Assembly: GCF_900637635.1 (NCBI RefSeq)
Contig: NZ_LR134383.1
Location: 454,501 to 518,500 of the forward strand
DNA length: 64,000 bases
From: Legionella jordanis
GTDB taxonomy: Bacteria > Pseudomonadota > Gammaproteobacteria > Legionellales > Legionellaceae
Reading direction: 5' to 3'
Part shown: one piece after another, positions 48,621 through 58,330 of the stretch
How positions within the stretch are numbered: position 1 is the stretch's first letter
Layout of the letters: every line of letters starts with the position of its first letter
The notes under the pieces: model-generated
Database searches by the model: none
Told to the model about the DNA's origin: nothing
What the model saw: only the letters and a program-made list of their open reading frames with translations
Translations under genes and position numbers: made by a program

Positions 48621-48920
48621 AACTCAGACTATTGGGGTTCAATTATGGATCCATCGTTTCCTTTGATAAAAGCTCAGCCGTGAGGAAAGATGTTTTCCTT
48701 AGGCAAAAGGAGAATGAGGCTAGTGAATTGATTTTATTCAGTTTGTCTTTTATATCGCTCGAAAATCATATCTCCTTATGCAATTTGATTTAAAAAGAGC
48801 AAAATTTTAAAGGATTGATTTCTTGACAGGGTCAGTCAGTTCCTATAAAAGGGGTGACAATTTTATTTTGCTGGATTTTGTCTCCAGAGTTTATTCCGTG
48901 GTCCTGGACGTAAAATAATA
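48621..48920 (+). promoter_or_regulatory. Region between rseP and bamA with a candidate promoter
   Basis: 300 bases with no gene. A TTGACA at 48823-48828 and TATAAA at 48844-48849 (15-bp spacing, short) could be a promoter for bamA. No terminator is obvious after rseP. Confidence 0.4.
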
Positions 48921-51233
48921 ATGAAGAAAGTCAGTAGAAAATTAGTTTTGGGTGTTTGTTGTTCAACAATGTTATCTTGGTCCATTCAGCTGCATGCGGC
49001 TGAAGGATTTATCGTTCGAGACATCAAGGTTACTGGTTTACAACGAGTAAGCACGGGTACGGTATTGAATTATTTGCCTGTGCAAGTCGGCGAAGAGCTG
49101 GAGCCAAGCTCAACAGCGCAAATTATCAAAGCCTTATACGATACTGGTTTCTTTCAATCCGTTTCCTTGGAGCGTCAAGGTAACACCTTAATCGTCAACG
49201 TCGTTGAACGAGCCACCATCGGTTCCATTTCAGTAACCGGTAATAAAGAAATACCTTCGGATAAACTGAAAGAATTACTTAAGCAGATGGGATTGGTAAA
49301 GGGGCGGGTGTTTCAACGTTCATCCTTGGAAAGATTGGAAAAGGAATTAAAACAAGCATATACAGCCCGTGGTAAATACAATGCCCGCATCGAAACCAAC
49401 GTGACGTCATTGACTGAAAATCGCGTGGCCATCAACATCGGCATTTCAGAAGGACGGGTTTCACGTATTAAAGAAATCAAATTTATTGGTAACCACGATT
49501 TCTCAAAAAGTGAATTGATGCCCGAGATGTCGCTCAGCGAGAGCAGCGTTTTCACTTATTTTACCAAGAAAGATCAATACTCAAAGCCTGCGATGGACGC
49601 TTCTTTAGAAGCTCTTCGTTCATTTTATCTTGACCGGGGATATCTCAAATTTAGAATCGTTTCTTCGCAAGTGTTGCTCTCTCCTGATAAAAAAGATGTA
49701 TTTATAAACATTCAGGTGGAAGAAGGGCCACAATATCGATTTGCAGGTTACACGATAGTGGGCAAGACCATTTTACCTAAAGAAAAAATCGATTCTTTGG
49801 TCCAAGTGAAACAAGGCGATATTTTCTCTCGTAAAAAGGTAACAGAAAGCATTTCTGCCATTGGACTGGCTTTAGGTGATATTGGCTATGGTTTCCCAGC
49901 CATTAACGCAGAGCCTCGAATTGATGAAAACAACAAAACCGTTTTTATTACGTTTATCGTTGATCCTGGACGGCATGTGTATGTGCGCCGCATTAATTTC
50001 CACGGGAACACCAAAACTGGCGATTATGTGTTGCGCAGTGTGATTCGTCAGGATGAGGGCAGTCTTTTGTCTCTTCATAATATTAAAGAATCAGAAAGGC
50101 AAATGCGTCTTCTTGGTTATTTAAAAAACGTAAATGTAAAAACCACTCCGGTTCCAGGAACAAACAATCAGGTGGATTTGGATGTAGAAGTTGAAGAAGC
50201 TCCTTCCGCTGAAGCCTCTGCTTCTTTAGGCTACGGTACCAATGGACCTACATTCAACGCTTCGTTTAACCAACATAATTTTATGGGTACTGGCCGTTCC
50301 CTGGGCTTAGGATTTAATGCCAGCTACTGGGGGCAGGATTACTCCGTTAGCTATTACAATCCTTTCTACACCAATACGGGAGTAGGGCGCGGTTTAAATT
50401 TCTATTATCAAACCATTGATCCGAAGAAGCTGGATGTTTCGGCCTATTCCTCCGATCGCTTTGGTTTGGATGTGAATTACAACATTCTTTTGTCGGAAAA
50501 GAGCAGTTTTCAGTTAGGCTATGGTTACCAGGACTTGCAAATTAAATCAGCAGGATCGGTCATTCCCATTATCAACTTCGTCAATCAATTTGGTCGAGAT
50601 TTTCATGAGCTTCGCTTGACAACCGGTTGGAACCGAAATAGCTATGATCAATTTCCATTCCCTACACGAGGTTGGAATCAACAATTAAGTGCTTTGGTTG
50701 CACTTCCTGCAGCGTCGGACTCGTTGTCCTACTATAAAACGAATTACATGGCCCGTATGTATCACCCGTTGGTTAAGGGTTTTATTTTTACCCTGTTAGG
50801 CAACGTTGGCTACGGAAATTCCTTCAATGGAAATGGCTTACCTTTCTTTGAAAACTATTACGCCGGGGGTATTACTACACCAGGGCAGGTTCGCGGTTAT
50901 GCCAGTTACTCATTAGGGCCTCAAGACAACCATGGGAACGCCATCGGTGGTAACTTCCTGGTAAACGGTAGCGCAGGACTTATCCTTCCTTATCCGCTAA
51001 GCCGAGATACGGTAAGAACTACCCTTTTTGCTGATGCAGGTAACGTATTTGCCAAGGGTACACCTTATTATTTAACCGGTTTTGGCGAGGGACCTATTCG
51101 CTACTCTGCGGGTCTGGGAGTTGAGTGGCGTTCACCGTTTGGCCCGTTGGCTTTCAGCGTTGCCAAACCCTTGAATAAACAACCCCTGGATAATCAACAA
51201 ATCTTCCAGTTTACTCTGTCGTCAGGATTTTAA
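48921..51233 (+). CDS. bamA: Outer membrane assembly factor BamA
   Basis: 770 residues. A signal peptide (ends LHAAEG) is followed by five POTRA domains, the first beginning FIVRDIKVTGLQRVSTGTVL. The 16-strand C-terminal barrel ends in an aromatic Phe (FTLSSGF), the usual outer-membrane signal. It inserts beta-barrel proteins into the outer membrane. Confidence 0.96.
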   Translation: MKKVSRKLVLGVCCSTMLSWSIQLHAAEGFIVRDIKVTGLQRVSTGTVLNYLPVQVGEELEPSSTAQIIKALYDTGFFQSVSLERQGNTLIVNVVERATIGSISVTGNKEIPSDKLKELLKQMGLVKGRVFQRSSLERLEKELKQAYTARGKYNARIETNVTSLTENRVAINIGISEGRVSRIKEIKFIGNHDFSKSELMPEMSLSESSVFTYFTKKDQYSKPAMDASLEALRSFYLDRGYLKFRIVSSQVLLSPDKKDVFINIQVEEGPQYRFAGYTIVGKTILPKEKIDSLVQVKQGDIFSRKKVTESISAIGLALGDIGYGFPAINAEPRIDENNKTVFITFIVDPGRHVYVRRINFHGNTKTGDYVLRSVIRQDEGSLLSLHNIKESERQMRLLGYLKNVNVKTTPVPGTNNQVDLDVEVEEAPSAEASASLGYGTNGPTFNASFNQHNFMGTGRSLGLGFNASYWGQDYSVSYYNPFYTNTGVGRGLNFYYQTIDPKKLDVSAYSSDRFGLDVNYNILLSEKSSFQLGYGYQDLQIKSAGSVIPIINFVNQFGRDFHELRLTTGWNRNSYDQFPFPTRGWNQQLSALVALPAASDSLSYYKTNYMARMYHPLVKGFIFTLLGNVGYGNSFNGNGLPFFENYYAGGITTPGQVRGYASYSLGPQDNHGNAIGGNFLVNGSAGLILPYPLSRDTVRTTLFADAGNVFAKGTPYYLTGFGEGPIRYSAGLGVEWRSPFGPLAFSVAKPLNKQPLDNQQIFQFTLSSGF

Positions 51234-51300
51234 TTTGCACGCTATCGCAACCTTGTTTGAATTATGCTAGCATCGGGACTTTTAATTAGGAGATTTAATA

Positions 51301-51801
51301 ATGAAGCGTTTGAGTGGGGTTTTGGTTGCTTTTGCACTTCTTTTCGGCGGTGTCAATGCGTTTGCTGATCCAGCTAAAATTGGTGTTGTTGATTTGCAGA
51401 AAATTATGCAAACCTCAAGCCAAATGAAAGCAATCCAAGAAAAGCTTGAGAAGGATTTCAAACCTCGTCGCGATAAATTGGTTGCAATGGAAGAAAGCCT
51501 GAAAAAGGACATGGAAAAGTTCAAGCGTGACAGCACTGTTATGAGCCAAACTCAGAAAAAAGACATGGAAAAGAAAATTGTTACTGCCCAAAGAACCTTT
51601 GAGCGAGAAGGGCAGCAATATCAGCAAGAATTAAGCACCGCGCATAATGAAGCAATGGAAGAGCTCTACAGCAAAATACGCAAAGCCATCAATAAAGTTG
51701 CAGAAACTGATAAATATGATCTGATTTTGCAAAAAGATGCAACTCCATTTAGCGTTTCCCAATTGGACATTACTGACAGTGTCTTAAAGGAAATTCACTA
51801 A
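51301..51801 (+). CDS. skp: Periplasmic chaperone OmpH/Skp
   Basis: 166 residues with a signal peptide (ends NAFA-DPA) and a long coiled-coil body rich in Lys, Glu and Gln (about 40-130). It feeds outer-membrane proteins to BamA. TTAGGAG provides the ribosome site. It sits between bamA and lpxD as in most gammaproteobacteria. Confidence 0.93.
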   Translation: MKRLSGVLVAFALLFGGVNAFADPAKIGVVDLQKIMQTSSQMKAIQEKLEKDFKPRRDKLVAMEESLKKDMEKFKRDSTVMSQTQKKDMEKKIVTAQRTFEREGQQYQQELSTAHNEAMEELYSKIRKAINKVAETDKYDLILQKDATPFSVSQLDITDSVLKEIH

Positions 51802-51805
51802 TAGT

Positions 51806-52834
51806 TTGAGCAAGGTGTATAACCTAGCAGAAATAGCTGACTTCTTGAATGGCACTTTATTGGGTAAACCCGATCACGTCATTCAAGGAGTGGCTTCTTT
51901 AAGCCGTGCCAGTCATACCGATCTCTCCTTTTTTGATAACCCTGCTTTACTTGATGTTTTGCATTGGACTAACGCAGGGGCTGTTTTAGTGAGGGAGAGC
52001 CATGCGTCGTATGCACCCGGCAATTGCATTATTGTGCCTGAGCCTTTACCCAGCATTCATTTAGTTGCCTCCTGGTTTGACAAGCCATCACAATTTGAGG
52101 CAGGAATTCATCCATCCGCATTGATCTCTTCTTCAGCAGAGCTTGGAAAAGCCATTAGCATTGCTGAGCACTCGGTAATAAAAAAAGGGGTTAAGCTTGG
52201 TGATGAGGTGCGAATTGGCGCAAACTGCGTAATTGAAGAAGATGTACAAATTGATTCCGGCTGCGTGATCCATCATGGGGTTCACATCCATAGTGGAACG
52301 CGCATAGCCAAACGGGTGATCATTGAAAGTGGCTCTACTCTAGGTGCGGCTCCTTTTAATAGCTTAAAAACACAAGGTCAATGGTTAACGGGTCCTGCAC
52401 TCGGTGGTTTAATCCTGGGTGAGGCTGTTCATGTCGGAGCGAATTCAGTGATTTGCCGTGGTGGTATGGGAGATACCTTCATCGCCACCGGAGTTCGCAT
52501 CGATAATTTGGTCATGATTGCACATGATGTTATTATTGGCCCGCATTCTGCCATTGCAGGTTGTGCGGTTATCGGTGCTTATGCACAAATTGGAGCTGAC
52601 TGCATCATCGGAGGTGCAAGCTGTGTGTCTGCCCATGTGCGTTTAGCCGATAACGTAGTAATTACAGGCATGTCGACTGTGCATAAATCGGTGAACCAAT
52701 CTGGTGTTTATTCTTCAGGCACGATGGTTTGTGAGCACCGGAGATGGCGTCGCAATGCAGCACGCTTTCGCCGTCTGGATGACTATGTTACGAGATTGAT
52801 TAAGCTTGAGCGAGAAGTAGATCCTTCTCGTTAA
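51806..52834 (+). CDS. lpxD: UDP-3-O-acyl-glucosamine N-acyltransferase
   Basis: Third step of lipid A synthesis. An N-terminal uridine-binding domain is followed by hexapeptide repeats (about 115-290) and a C-terminal helix. The start is a TTG at 51806, 4 nt after the skp stop, with a GTG at 51815 as an alternative. Legionella genomes often carry more than one lpxD, so this need not be the only copy. Confidence 0.93.
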   Translation: MSKVYNLAEIADFLNGTLLGKPDHVIQGVASLSRASHTDLSFFDNPALLDVLHWTNAGAVLVRESHASYAPGNCIIVPEPLPSIHLVASWFDKPSQFEAGIHPSALISSSAELGKAISIAEHSVIKKGVKLGDEVRIGANCVIEEDVQIDSGCVIHHGVHIHSGTRIAKRVIIESGSTLGAAPFNSLKTQGQWLTGPALGGLILGEAVHVGANSVICRGGMGDTFIATGVRIDNLVMIAHDVIIGPHSAIAGCAVIGAYAQIGADCIIGGASCVSAHVRLADNVVITGMSTVHKSVNQSGVYSSGTMVCEHRRWRRNAARFRRLDDYVTRLIKLEREVDPSR

Positions 52835-52886
52835 GCGTGAATACGCGGTTTAGGAAAACACAATAAAGAATAATGAGAGATTATGC

Positions 52887-53339
52887 ATGAGTGAAGTCAT
52901 TAACATAACTAAAATACTCGAATTAGTGCCGCATCGTTACCCATTTATCCTGATTGACAGGGTTCTGGATTACAAGCTGATGGATTATCTGGTTGCCATT
53001 AAAAATGTCACAATGAATGAACCATTTTTTGTAGGCCATTTCCCTGGAAATCCCATCATGCCTGGTGTATTGATGCTTGAAGCATTAGCTCAGGCAGGGG
53101 CTGTTTTATCGAGTTTATCAAGAACTCCGAGTGAAGGTCATGAGTTCCTCTATTATTTTGCAGGTATTGACAACGCAAGGTTTAAACAAATAGTCACTCC
53201 AGGCGATCAGCTGAGGCTTGAAGTGAGACTTCTCGGGGAAAAAAGAGGTTTTTGGCGCATGGAAGGTCAGGCATTCGTAGGTGATAAACTCGCCTGCTCC
53301 GCAGATTTATTGAGTGCATCAAAGGAAATTAAAAAGTGA
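52887..53339 (+). CDS. fabZ: 3-Hydroxyacyl-ACP dehydratase FabZ
   Basis: Fatty-acid elongation dehydratase of 150 residues. The hot-dog fold signature [12 protein letters not shown] and the active-site [20 protein letters not shown] are present. Its stop overlaps the lpxA GTG start. Confidence 0.96.
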   Translation: MSEVINITKILELVPHRYPFILIDRVLDYKLMDYLVAIKNVTMNEPFFVGHFPGNPIMPGVLMLEALAQAGAVLSSLSRTPSEGHEFLYYFAGIDNARFKQIVTPGDQLRLEVRLLGEKRGFWRMEGQAFVGDKLACSADLLSASKEIKK

Positions 53340-54106
53340 TAGATGAACGAGCAATAATTCACCCTTCAGCAAAAATAGCCGAGGGTGTCTCTATAGGTCC
53401 TGGTACTCTTATTGGTGCTGATGTAGAAATTGACGAAGGTACCTGGATAGGCCCCTATGTGGTCATTCAAGGACCCACAAAGATTGGAAAAAACAATAAA
53501 ATTTTTCAATTTGCTTCGGTAGGGGACGAACCCCAAGACATTACCTATAAAGGTGAGCCGACCAGACTTGAAATTGGCGATAACAATATCATACGTGAAT
53601 ACTGCATGATAAGCCGAGGCACGGTAAAGGGAGGCGGAGTTACCCGTATTGGCAATGGCAATTATTTAATGGCCTATGCTCATATAGGGCATGACTGCAT
53701 GATCGGTAACCACACCATTATGGTTAACCATGCTGCTTTATCAGGCCATGTTACGATCAATGATTTTGCCACGATTGGACCTTATGCTGCCATACATCAA
53801 TTTTGCCATGTGGGGGCTTATGCTTTCATTGCAAGAGCTACCTATGTAAGCAAAGATGTACTTCCCTATGTCATGATTGCAGGACATATGACCTCGGCAT
53901 GTGGTATCAATACAGTGGGTTTGAAACGTCGGGGATTTTCTTCCGCGACCATCGATCATTTACGCAGAGCCTATAAAATTATCTTTCGCAAAGGATTAAC
54001 CGTTCAGCAAGCGGTTTCGGAGCTGGAACTGATGCAACATGACTGTCCGGAAGTACTGCCAATGATTGATGCATTGAATCAATCAACTCGTGGCATTGTG
54101 AGATAA
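53336..54106 (+). CDS. lpxA: UDP-N-acetylglucosamine acyltransferase
   Basis: First step of lipid A synthesis, 256 residues. The left-handed helix of hexapeptide repeats starts at IIHPSAKIAEGVSIGPGT and is followed by YAHIGHDCMIGNH. The start is GTG inside the fabZ stop (GTGA overlap). The expected lpxB does not follow, and crcB comes 2 nt later. Confidence 0.95.
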   Translation: MIDERAIIHPSAKIAEGVSIGPGTLIGADVEIDEGTWIGPYVVIQGPTKIGKNNKIFQFASVGDEPQDITYKGEPTRLEIGDNNIIREYCMISRGTVKGGGVTRIGNGNYLMAYAHIGHDCMIGNHTIMVNHAALSGHVTINDFATIGPYAAIHQFCHVGAYAFIARATYVSKDVLPYVMIAGHMTSACGINTVGLKRRGFSSATIDHLRRAYKIIFRKGLTVQQAVSELELMQHDCPEVLPMIDALNQSTRGIVR

Positions 54107-54108
54107 CT

Positions 54109-54498
54109 ATGCTGGCTCAGCTTCTTACTGTGGCTTTCGGCGGTGCAATTGGCGCTTTAGCCCGATTTGCCTCAGTAGGAGGAATGCAAAAGTTGTTTGG
54201 AGCAAGCTTTCCTTTTGGTACGCTATTAGTCAACTGTGTAGGCTCCTTTTTGGCCGGCTTCATTATGGTCTTCATTCTCGAGCGCCTGACAGAGGCAGAG
54301 TACTGGCGTTTATTTTTGGTGGTGGGCTTTTTAGGAGCTTATACTACCTTTTCCAGCTTCTCCTGGGAAACATGGGCTCTTTATCAGGATGGTAAGTCAA
54401 TGCTGGCGATAGGGAACATCATTCTTAATAATGTTGGGGCTTTAGGAATGGCGCTCATAGGCATAAACTGTGGTCGTTTTATAGGGAATTTGCTATGA
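54109..54498 (+). CDS. crcB: Fluoride channel CrcB/FluC
   Basis: Four-helix membrane protein of 129 residues that exports fluoride. FPFGTLLVNCVGSFLAGF and the FLGAYTTFSSFSWE segment are family hallmarks. No fluoride riboswitch is visible between lpxA and this gene (2 nt only). The stop overlaps the DUF190 start by 4 nt. Confidence 0.92.
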   Translation: MLAQLLTVAFGGAIGALARFASVGGMQKLFGASFPFGTLLVNCVGSFLAGFIMVFILERLTEAEYWRLFLVVGFLGAYTTFSSFSWETWALYQDGKSMLAIGNIILNNVGALGMALIGINCGRFIGNLL

Positions 54499-54788
54499 CG
54501 AGAGTTAAGGTTGTCCGAATTTACCTAAGCGAAGACTCGCAACTGATTAATGAAATCTATAATATTTTGCATCAGGAGATGATTGGTGGCGCAACTGTTT
54601 TTCGCGGAGTTAAAGGTTATGGCCACAGTGGAAAGAATCGGCAGGCCAGTATTTTGGATGTCCATTTTGATTTACCAATGATTATTGAGTTTTTTGATGA
54701 GGAGCTGAAAATTGATAAGGTTATCGAATCATTAAAAACTAAAGTTGAAGCCGGGCGAATATTGCATTGGTATGCGGATTTAATTTAA
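54495..54788 (+). CDS. DUF190 family protein
   Basis: 97 residues. The pattern RIYLSEDSQ, GATVFRGVKGYGHSG and a C-terminal beta strand fits the DUF190 family, which often sits next to crcB. Function is unknown, and a role with CrcB is inferred from linkage. Confidence 0.85.
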   Translation: MTRVKVVRIYLSEDSQLINEIYNILHQEMIGGATVFRGVKGYGHSGKNRQASILDVHFDLPMIIEFFDEELKIDKVIESLKTKVEAGRILHWYADLI

Positions 54789-54884
54789 TCCTCTGCAGCA
54801 GTTGAATTCCAAACGCATTTCAGAACTTGATATATAGAACATTCCTGCAGAACATAAATCATTTAGACCGAATAAAAAGGGTAA

Positions 54885-56165
<1,281 letters not shown>

Positions 56166-56179
56166 AACTCATCTTCATT

Positions 56180-56219
56180 AAATCACTATTCTTAAACCTG
56201 TGATTAAGAATGGTGATTT
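56180..56219. terminator. Hairpin after serS
   Basis: AAATCACTATTCTTAA at 56180-56195 pairs with 56204-56219 (16 bp, one G-U pair) across an 8-nt loop. There is no T-run, but the position suits a terminator. Confidence 0.6.
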
Positions 56220-56279
56220 AAAGATGTGCAGCGAACGTCCTTATGTTAATTCCGCGCATTTTGGGGTCTTAAAGGATTA

Positions 56280-56675
56280 CTAATCGACTGTATCCCCATC
56301 ATTTTGTTGCAATTCCTTAATGAGTTTATCCACAGGGGTTAAAGAGATGAGACAAGACAGTAGGGCTGCTCCTAATCCCGTCAATAGAGCTTCTTTGATG
56401 GTGGAATGATTCAAATAATCCGCAATAGTGGTACCAACCAGAGCAATGACAGCAACACCCCAGCGTGAGGTTTGAAACCTTACCAGGTCACCCAAAGAGG
56501 CCAATAAACTGATTAGGCCGCTTCCTATTCCTGTTAGGAGAGCAATTTTCCAGTGGTGCAGGGTTAATGAGTCCAGGTTGCCTTTTGTCATGGCTATTAA
56601 ACAGGAAGTCGTTGATTGAGAAATGTGCCGGAAAACGATGGCAGCCCTAACTTTTATGCTATTTTGTAATCCCAT
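56280..56675 (-). CDS. Small unknown membrane protein
   Basis: 131 residues with two hydrophobic segments (about 42-62 and 70-82) and a third near 93-110, and an acidic end (NDGDTVD). No family is recognised. It is convergent with serS and is the last chromosomal gene before the integrated element. Confidence 0.6.
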   Translation of the reverse strand: MGLQNSIKVRAAIVFRHISQSTTSCLIAMTKGNLDSLTLHHWKIALLTGIGSGLISLLASLGDLVRFQTSRWGVAVIALVGTTIADYLNHSTIKEALLTGLGAALLSCLISLTPVDKLIKELQQNDGDTVD

Positions 56676-57123
56676 TGTCTGATCCTTGATTGCATAACCT
56701 CCTAACAGTAAAGAATAGTATGCCCATTCTATTAATCAAAGGTTTTAGAACTGGACTGGAGGATAGCAATTGACCTCAGTGCTCATGACCTGAAATGCTC
56801 CCCGTGTTGTTAATGTATTTCGAGCTCCAGTCCGATTAGCTCTTCGTCAGTATGCAAAGCCATAAGGAGAATAATACTGATAATAAATAACCGTCTTTGA
56901 AGATGAGCTATTTACTAATATAAATCTATATTGAACCATTACCTGCTGCTTTTATAGTTATAGGAGTGGTGTTTGTATGTGTCCTTTGATGATCTGGATG
57001 GTTATGAACCTGATCCGATGATGCAGATTCACTATCACTAAATAGAAATCACAACATCAGAGCGGATTCAGTTAATTAGCCATGAATTCAAGGAGCAAAG
57101 AAAAGGCTTCAATTCTTTTAATA
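56676..57123. other. Gene-free stretch beside the attachment site
   Basis: 448 AT-rich bases. I find no supported gene. A short open stretch at about 57000-57040 reads DLDGYEPDPMM with no start, which may be a remnant. It ends at the tRNA-Pro fragment that marks the element boundary. Confidence 0.5.
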
Positions 57124-57171
57124 TGGTCGGAGTGACAGGAGTTGAACCTGCGACCCCTGCCTCCCGAAGGC
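57124..57171 (-). other. att site: 3' fragment of tRNA-Pro(CGG)
   Basis: Read on the minus strand, this holds a T arm (GCAGG TTCAACT CCTGT), an acceptor strand CACTCCG, the discriminator A and CCA. The anticodon loop is TTCGGGA (anticodon CGG, Pro). Only three pairs of the anticodon stem are kept (GCC/GGC). The 5' half of a tRNA is absent upstream on this strand. The pattern is the duplicated 3' end left by an element that integrates into a tRNA gene. The intact tRNA-Pro is expected on the minus strand at the far right end of the element, beyond this window. Confidence 0.8.
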
Positions 57172-57297
57172 GATCCCGATTGTTTCTTAATGTATTTCTA
57201 TACATCTCTATGAACAATAACTCCTTGTATTATGGGGGTTAAAGGCATTTTTATGATGTACAGTGATATATTGTTATGTTACATTCCACAATGAGAA

Positions 57298-57316
57298 TGC
57301 ACCCTACATGCACCCT
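57298..57316 (+). repeat. Direct repeats near the att site
   Basis: ATGCACCCT occurs at 57298-57306 and 57308-57316, 10 bp apart (one helical turn). A related GGGTGC lies at 57417-57422 in inverted orientation. They may be arm-type binding sites for the integrase. Confidence 0.45.
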
Positions 57317-57430
57317 GTAATTCAAAAATAGGATTTTTATTACATGAATGTGATATTAACTATGATAAAGTCTAGGGTATTAAAAAAGCAAGGATTAACC
57401 AGTAGAAGAATTTCACGGGTGCTATAAACC

Positions 57431-57502
57431 AAAAAACCACCGAAAAGGTGGTTCTTGGTCAACTGCTAAAAGGGGCGCTTTCGCGGATCCCTAAAAGCTT
57501 AC
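57431..57502 (-). ncRNA. Candidate small structured RNA opposite the Abi gene
   Basis: The minus strand has a promoter (57509-57538) and then about 72 nt of RNA ending in a classic terminator. Near the 5' end a hairpin forms from GGG-ATC-CGC with a GAAA tetraloop and GCG-CCC (57491-57473). The terminator stem AACCACC / GGTGGTT spans 57435-57453 and is followed by six U. No long reading frame exists in it. It is divergent from the HEPN Abi gene. Structured RNAs near abiF genes are known, so an antitoxin or regulatory RNA is a reasonable inference. Whether it matches that RNA family was not tested. Confidence 0.6.
57435..57453 (-). terminator. Terminator of the candidate small RNA
   Basis: 7-bp stem AACCACC / GGTGGTT with a 5-nt loop, followed on the minus strand by TTTT. 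No protein gene on the minus strand lies upstream, so it most likely ends the small RNA. Confidence 0.75.
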
Positions 57503-57508
57503 GGTATA

Positions 57509-57538
57509 ATTATGAGTCATTTTACGTGGATATGTCAA
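57509..57538 (-). promoter_or_regulatory. Promoter of the candidate small RNA
   Basis: On the minus strand TTGACA (57538-57533, consensus -35) is followed after 18 bp by CATAAT (57514-57509). The predicted start is about 57502. It faces away from the Abi gene, and a plus-strand TATAAT at 57505-57510 overlaps it, so the two promoters may interfere. Confidence 0.65.
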
Positions 57539-57593
57539 ATTTTTCTGGTTGTTTTTTGGATAACCATACTAATTTGATGCAACAGGACTGTGT

Positions 57594-58328
57594 ATGAAAG
57601 AATATATAAGTGCATTATCAATAGATAGGCTTACAAGCTATGAAATATTATGTCCAAACAAAGTGGATACGGATATCATAGGAGCTTATCATTGGAATTT
57701 ATTGATAAGCCAAGCATTTTATCCCTTCATACATTCAGTAGAAGTTGCATTACGTAATTCAATTCACCACGCAGCCACCAAGAAATTTGAAAATGAATTT
57801 TGGTTCGATATCGTTGTAACTGATGGTAAGTCAAAATCAATTCTTGAAGATACCAAAAGCGATTTACATCGCAGATTTGGGCAAGTAACAGCGTCAGACA
57901 TTGTTGCAGGATTAACATTTGGATTTTGGACAAATTTAATAAAACAAAAAACATACACTGATCAATTTAATCCAAACCGACTATGGCCTGACTTAATTCC
58001 TTCGGTTTTCCCCCATTATGCAAGAGGGCATGATGATAGAAAGAATATTTCCAAGCGATTTGAGGAAATAAGGTTGATTAGAAATCGCTTGTTTCATCAC
58101 GAGCCTATCTGGAAATTTAAAAATGCCCAAACACCGCAAGAATGTATCGCTGAATTGCGTCGTAAGTTCAATGACACATTTAAAGCGATTGGCTGGATAT
58201 CAAAATACAAACGAAATTGTTTAAGAGAATTTGGTTTTGTTGAATCGTTTAAAAACAATTGCACTCTTGAGACCTTGGAAAGCTATAAAGTGAAGGGTGC
58301 TGAAATATTACAACAATTAGCAGATTAA
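57594..58328 (+). CDS. AbiF/AbiD-like HEPN protein (Abi_2 family)
   Basis: 244 residues with the pattern of Abi-like (Abi_2) proteins. The HEPN ribonuclease signature R-x4-H is in RLIRNRLFHHEPIW (R163, H168). A second R-x4-H arrangement lies near residues 54-59 (RNSIHH). Family members act in abortive infection or as toxins that cleave RNA, and AbiF homologues have been proposed as ancestors of Cas13 nucleases. It has a good AGGA ribosome site, a candidate small RNA on the opposite strand upstream, and its stop is 2 nt before the integrase ATG. Defence or element maintenance is inferred. Confidence 0.8.
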   Translation: MKEYISALSIDRLTSYEILCPNKVDTDIIGAYHWNLLISQAFYPFIHSVEVALRNSIHHAATKKFENEFWFDIVVTDGKSKSILEDTKSDLHRRFGQVTASDIVAGLTFGFWTNLIKQKTYTDQFNPNRLWPDLIPSVFPHYARGHDDRKNISKRFEEIRLIRNRLFHHEPIWKFKNAQTPQECIAELRRKFNDTFKAIGWISKYKRNCLREFGFVESFKNNCTLETLESYKVKGAEILQQLAD

Positions 58329-58330
58329 TT

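Noticed and set aside
54100..54110. Fluoride riboswitch before crcB
   Set aside because: Only 2 nt separate lpxA and crcB and no riboswitch-like fold is present.
57124..57240. Complete tRNA gene
   Set aside because: The T arm, acceptor strand and anticodon loop are present, but the 5' half, D arm and two pairs of the anticodon stem are missing, so it is a fragment.
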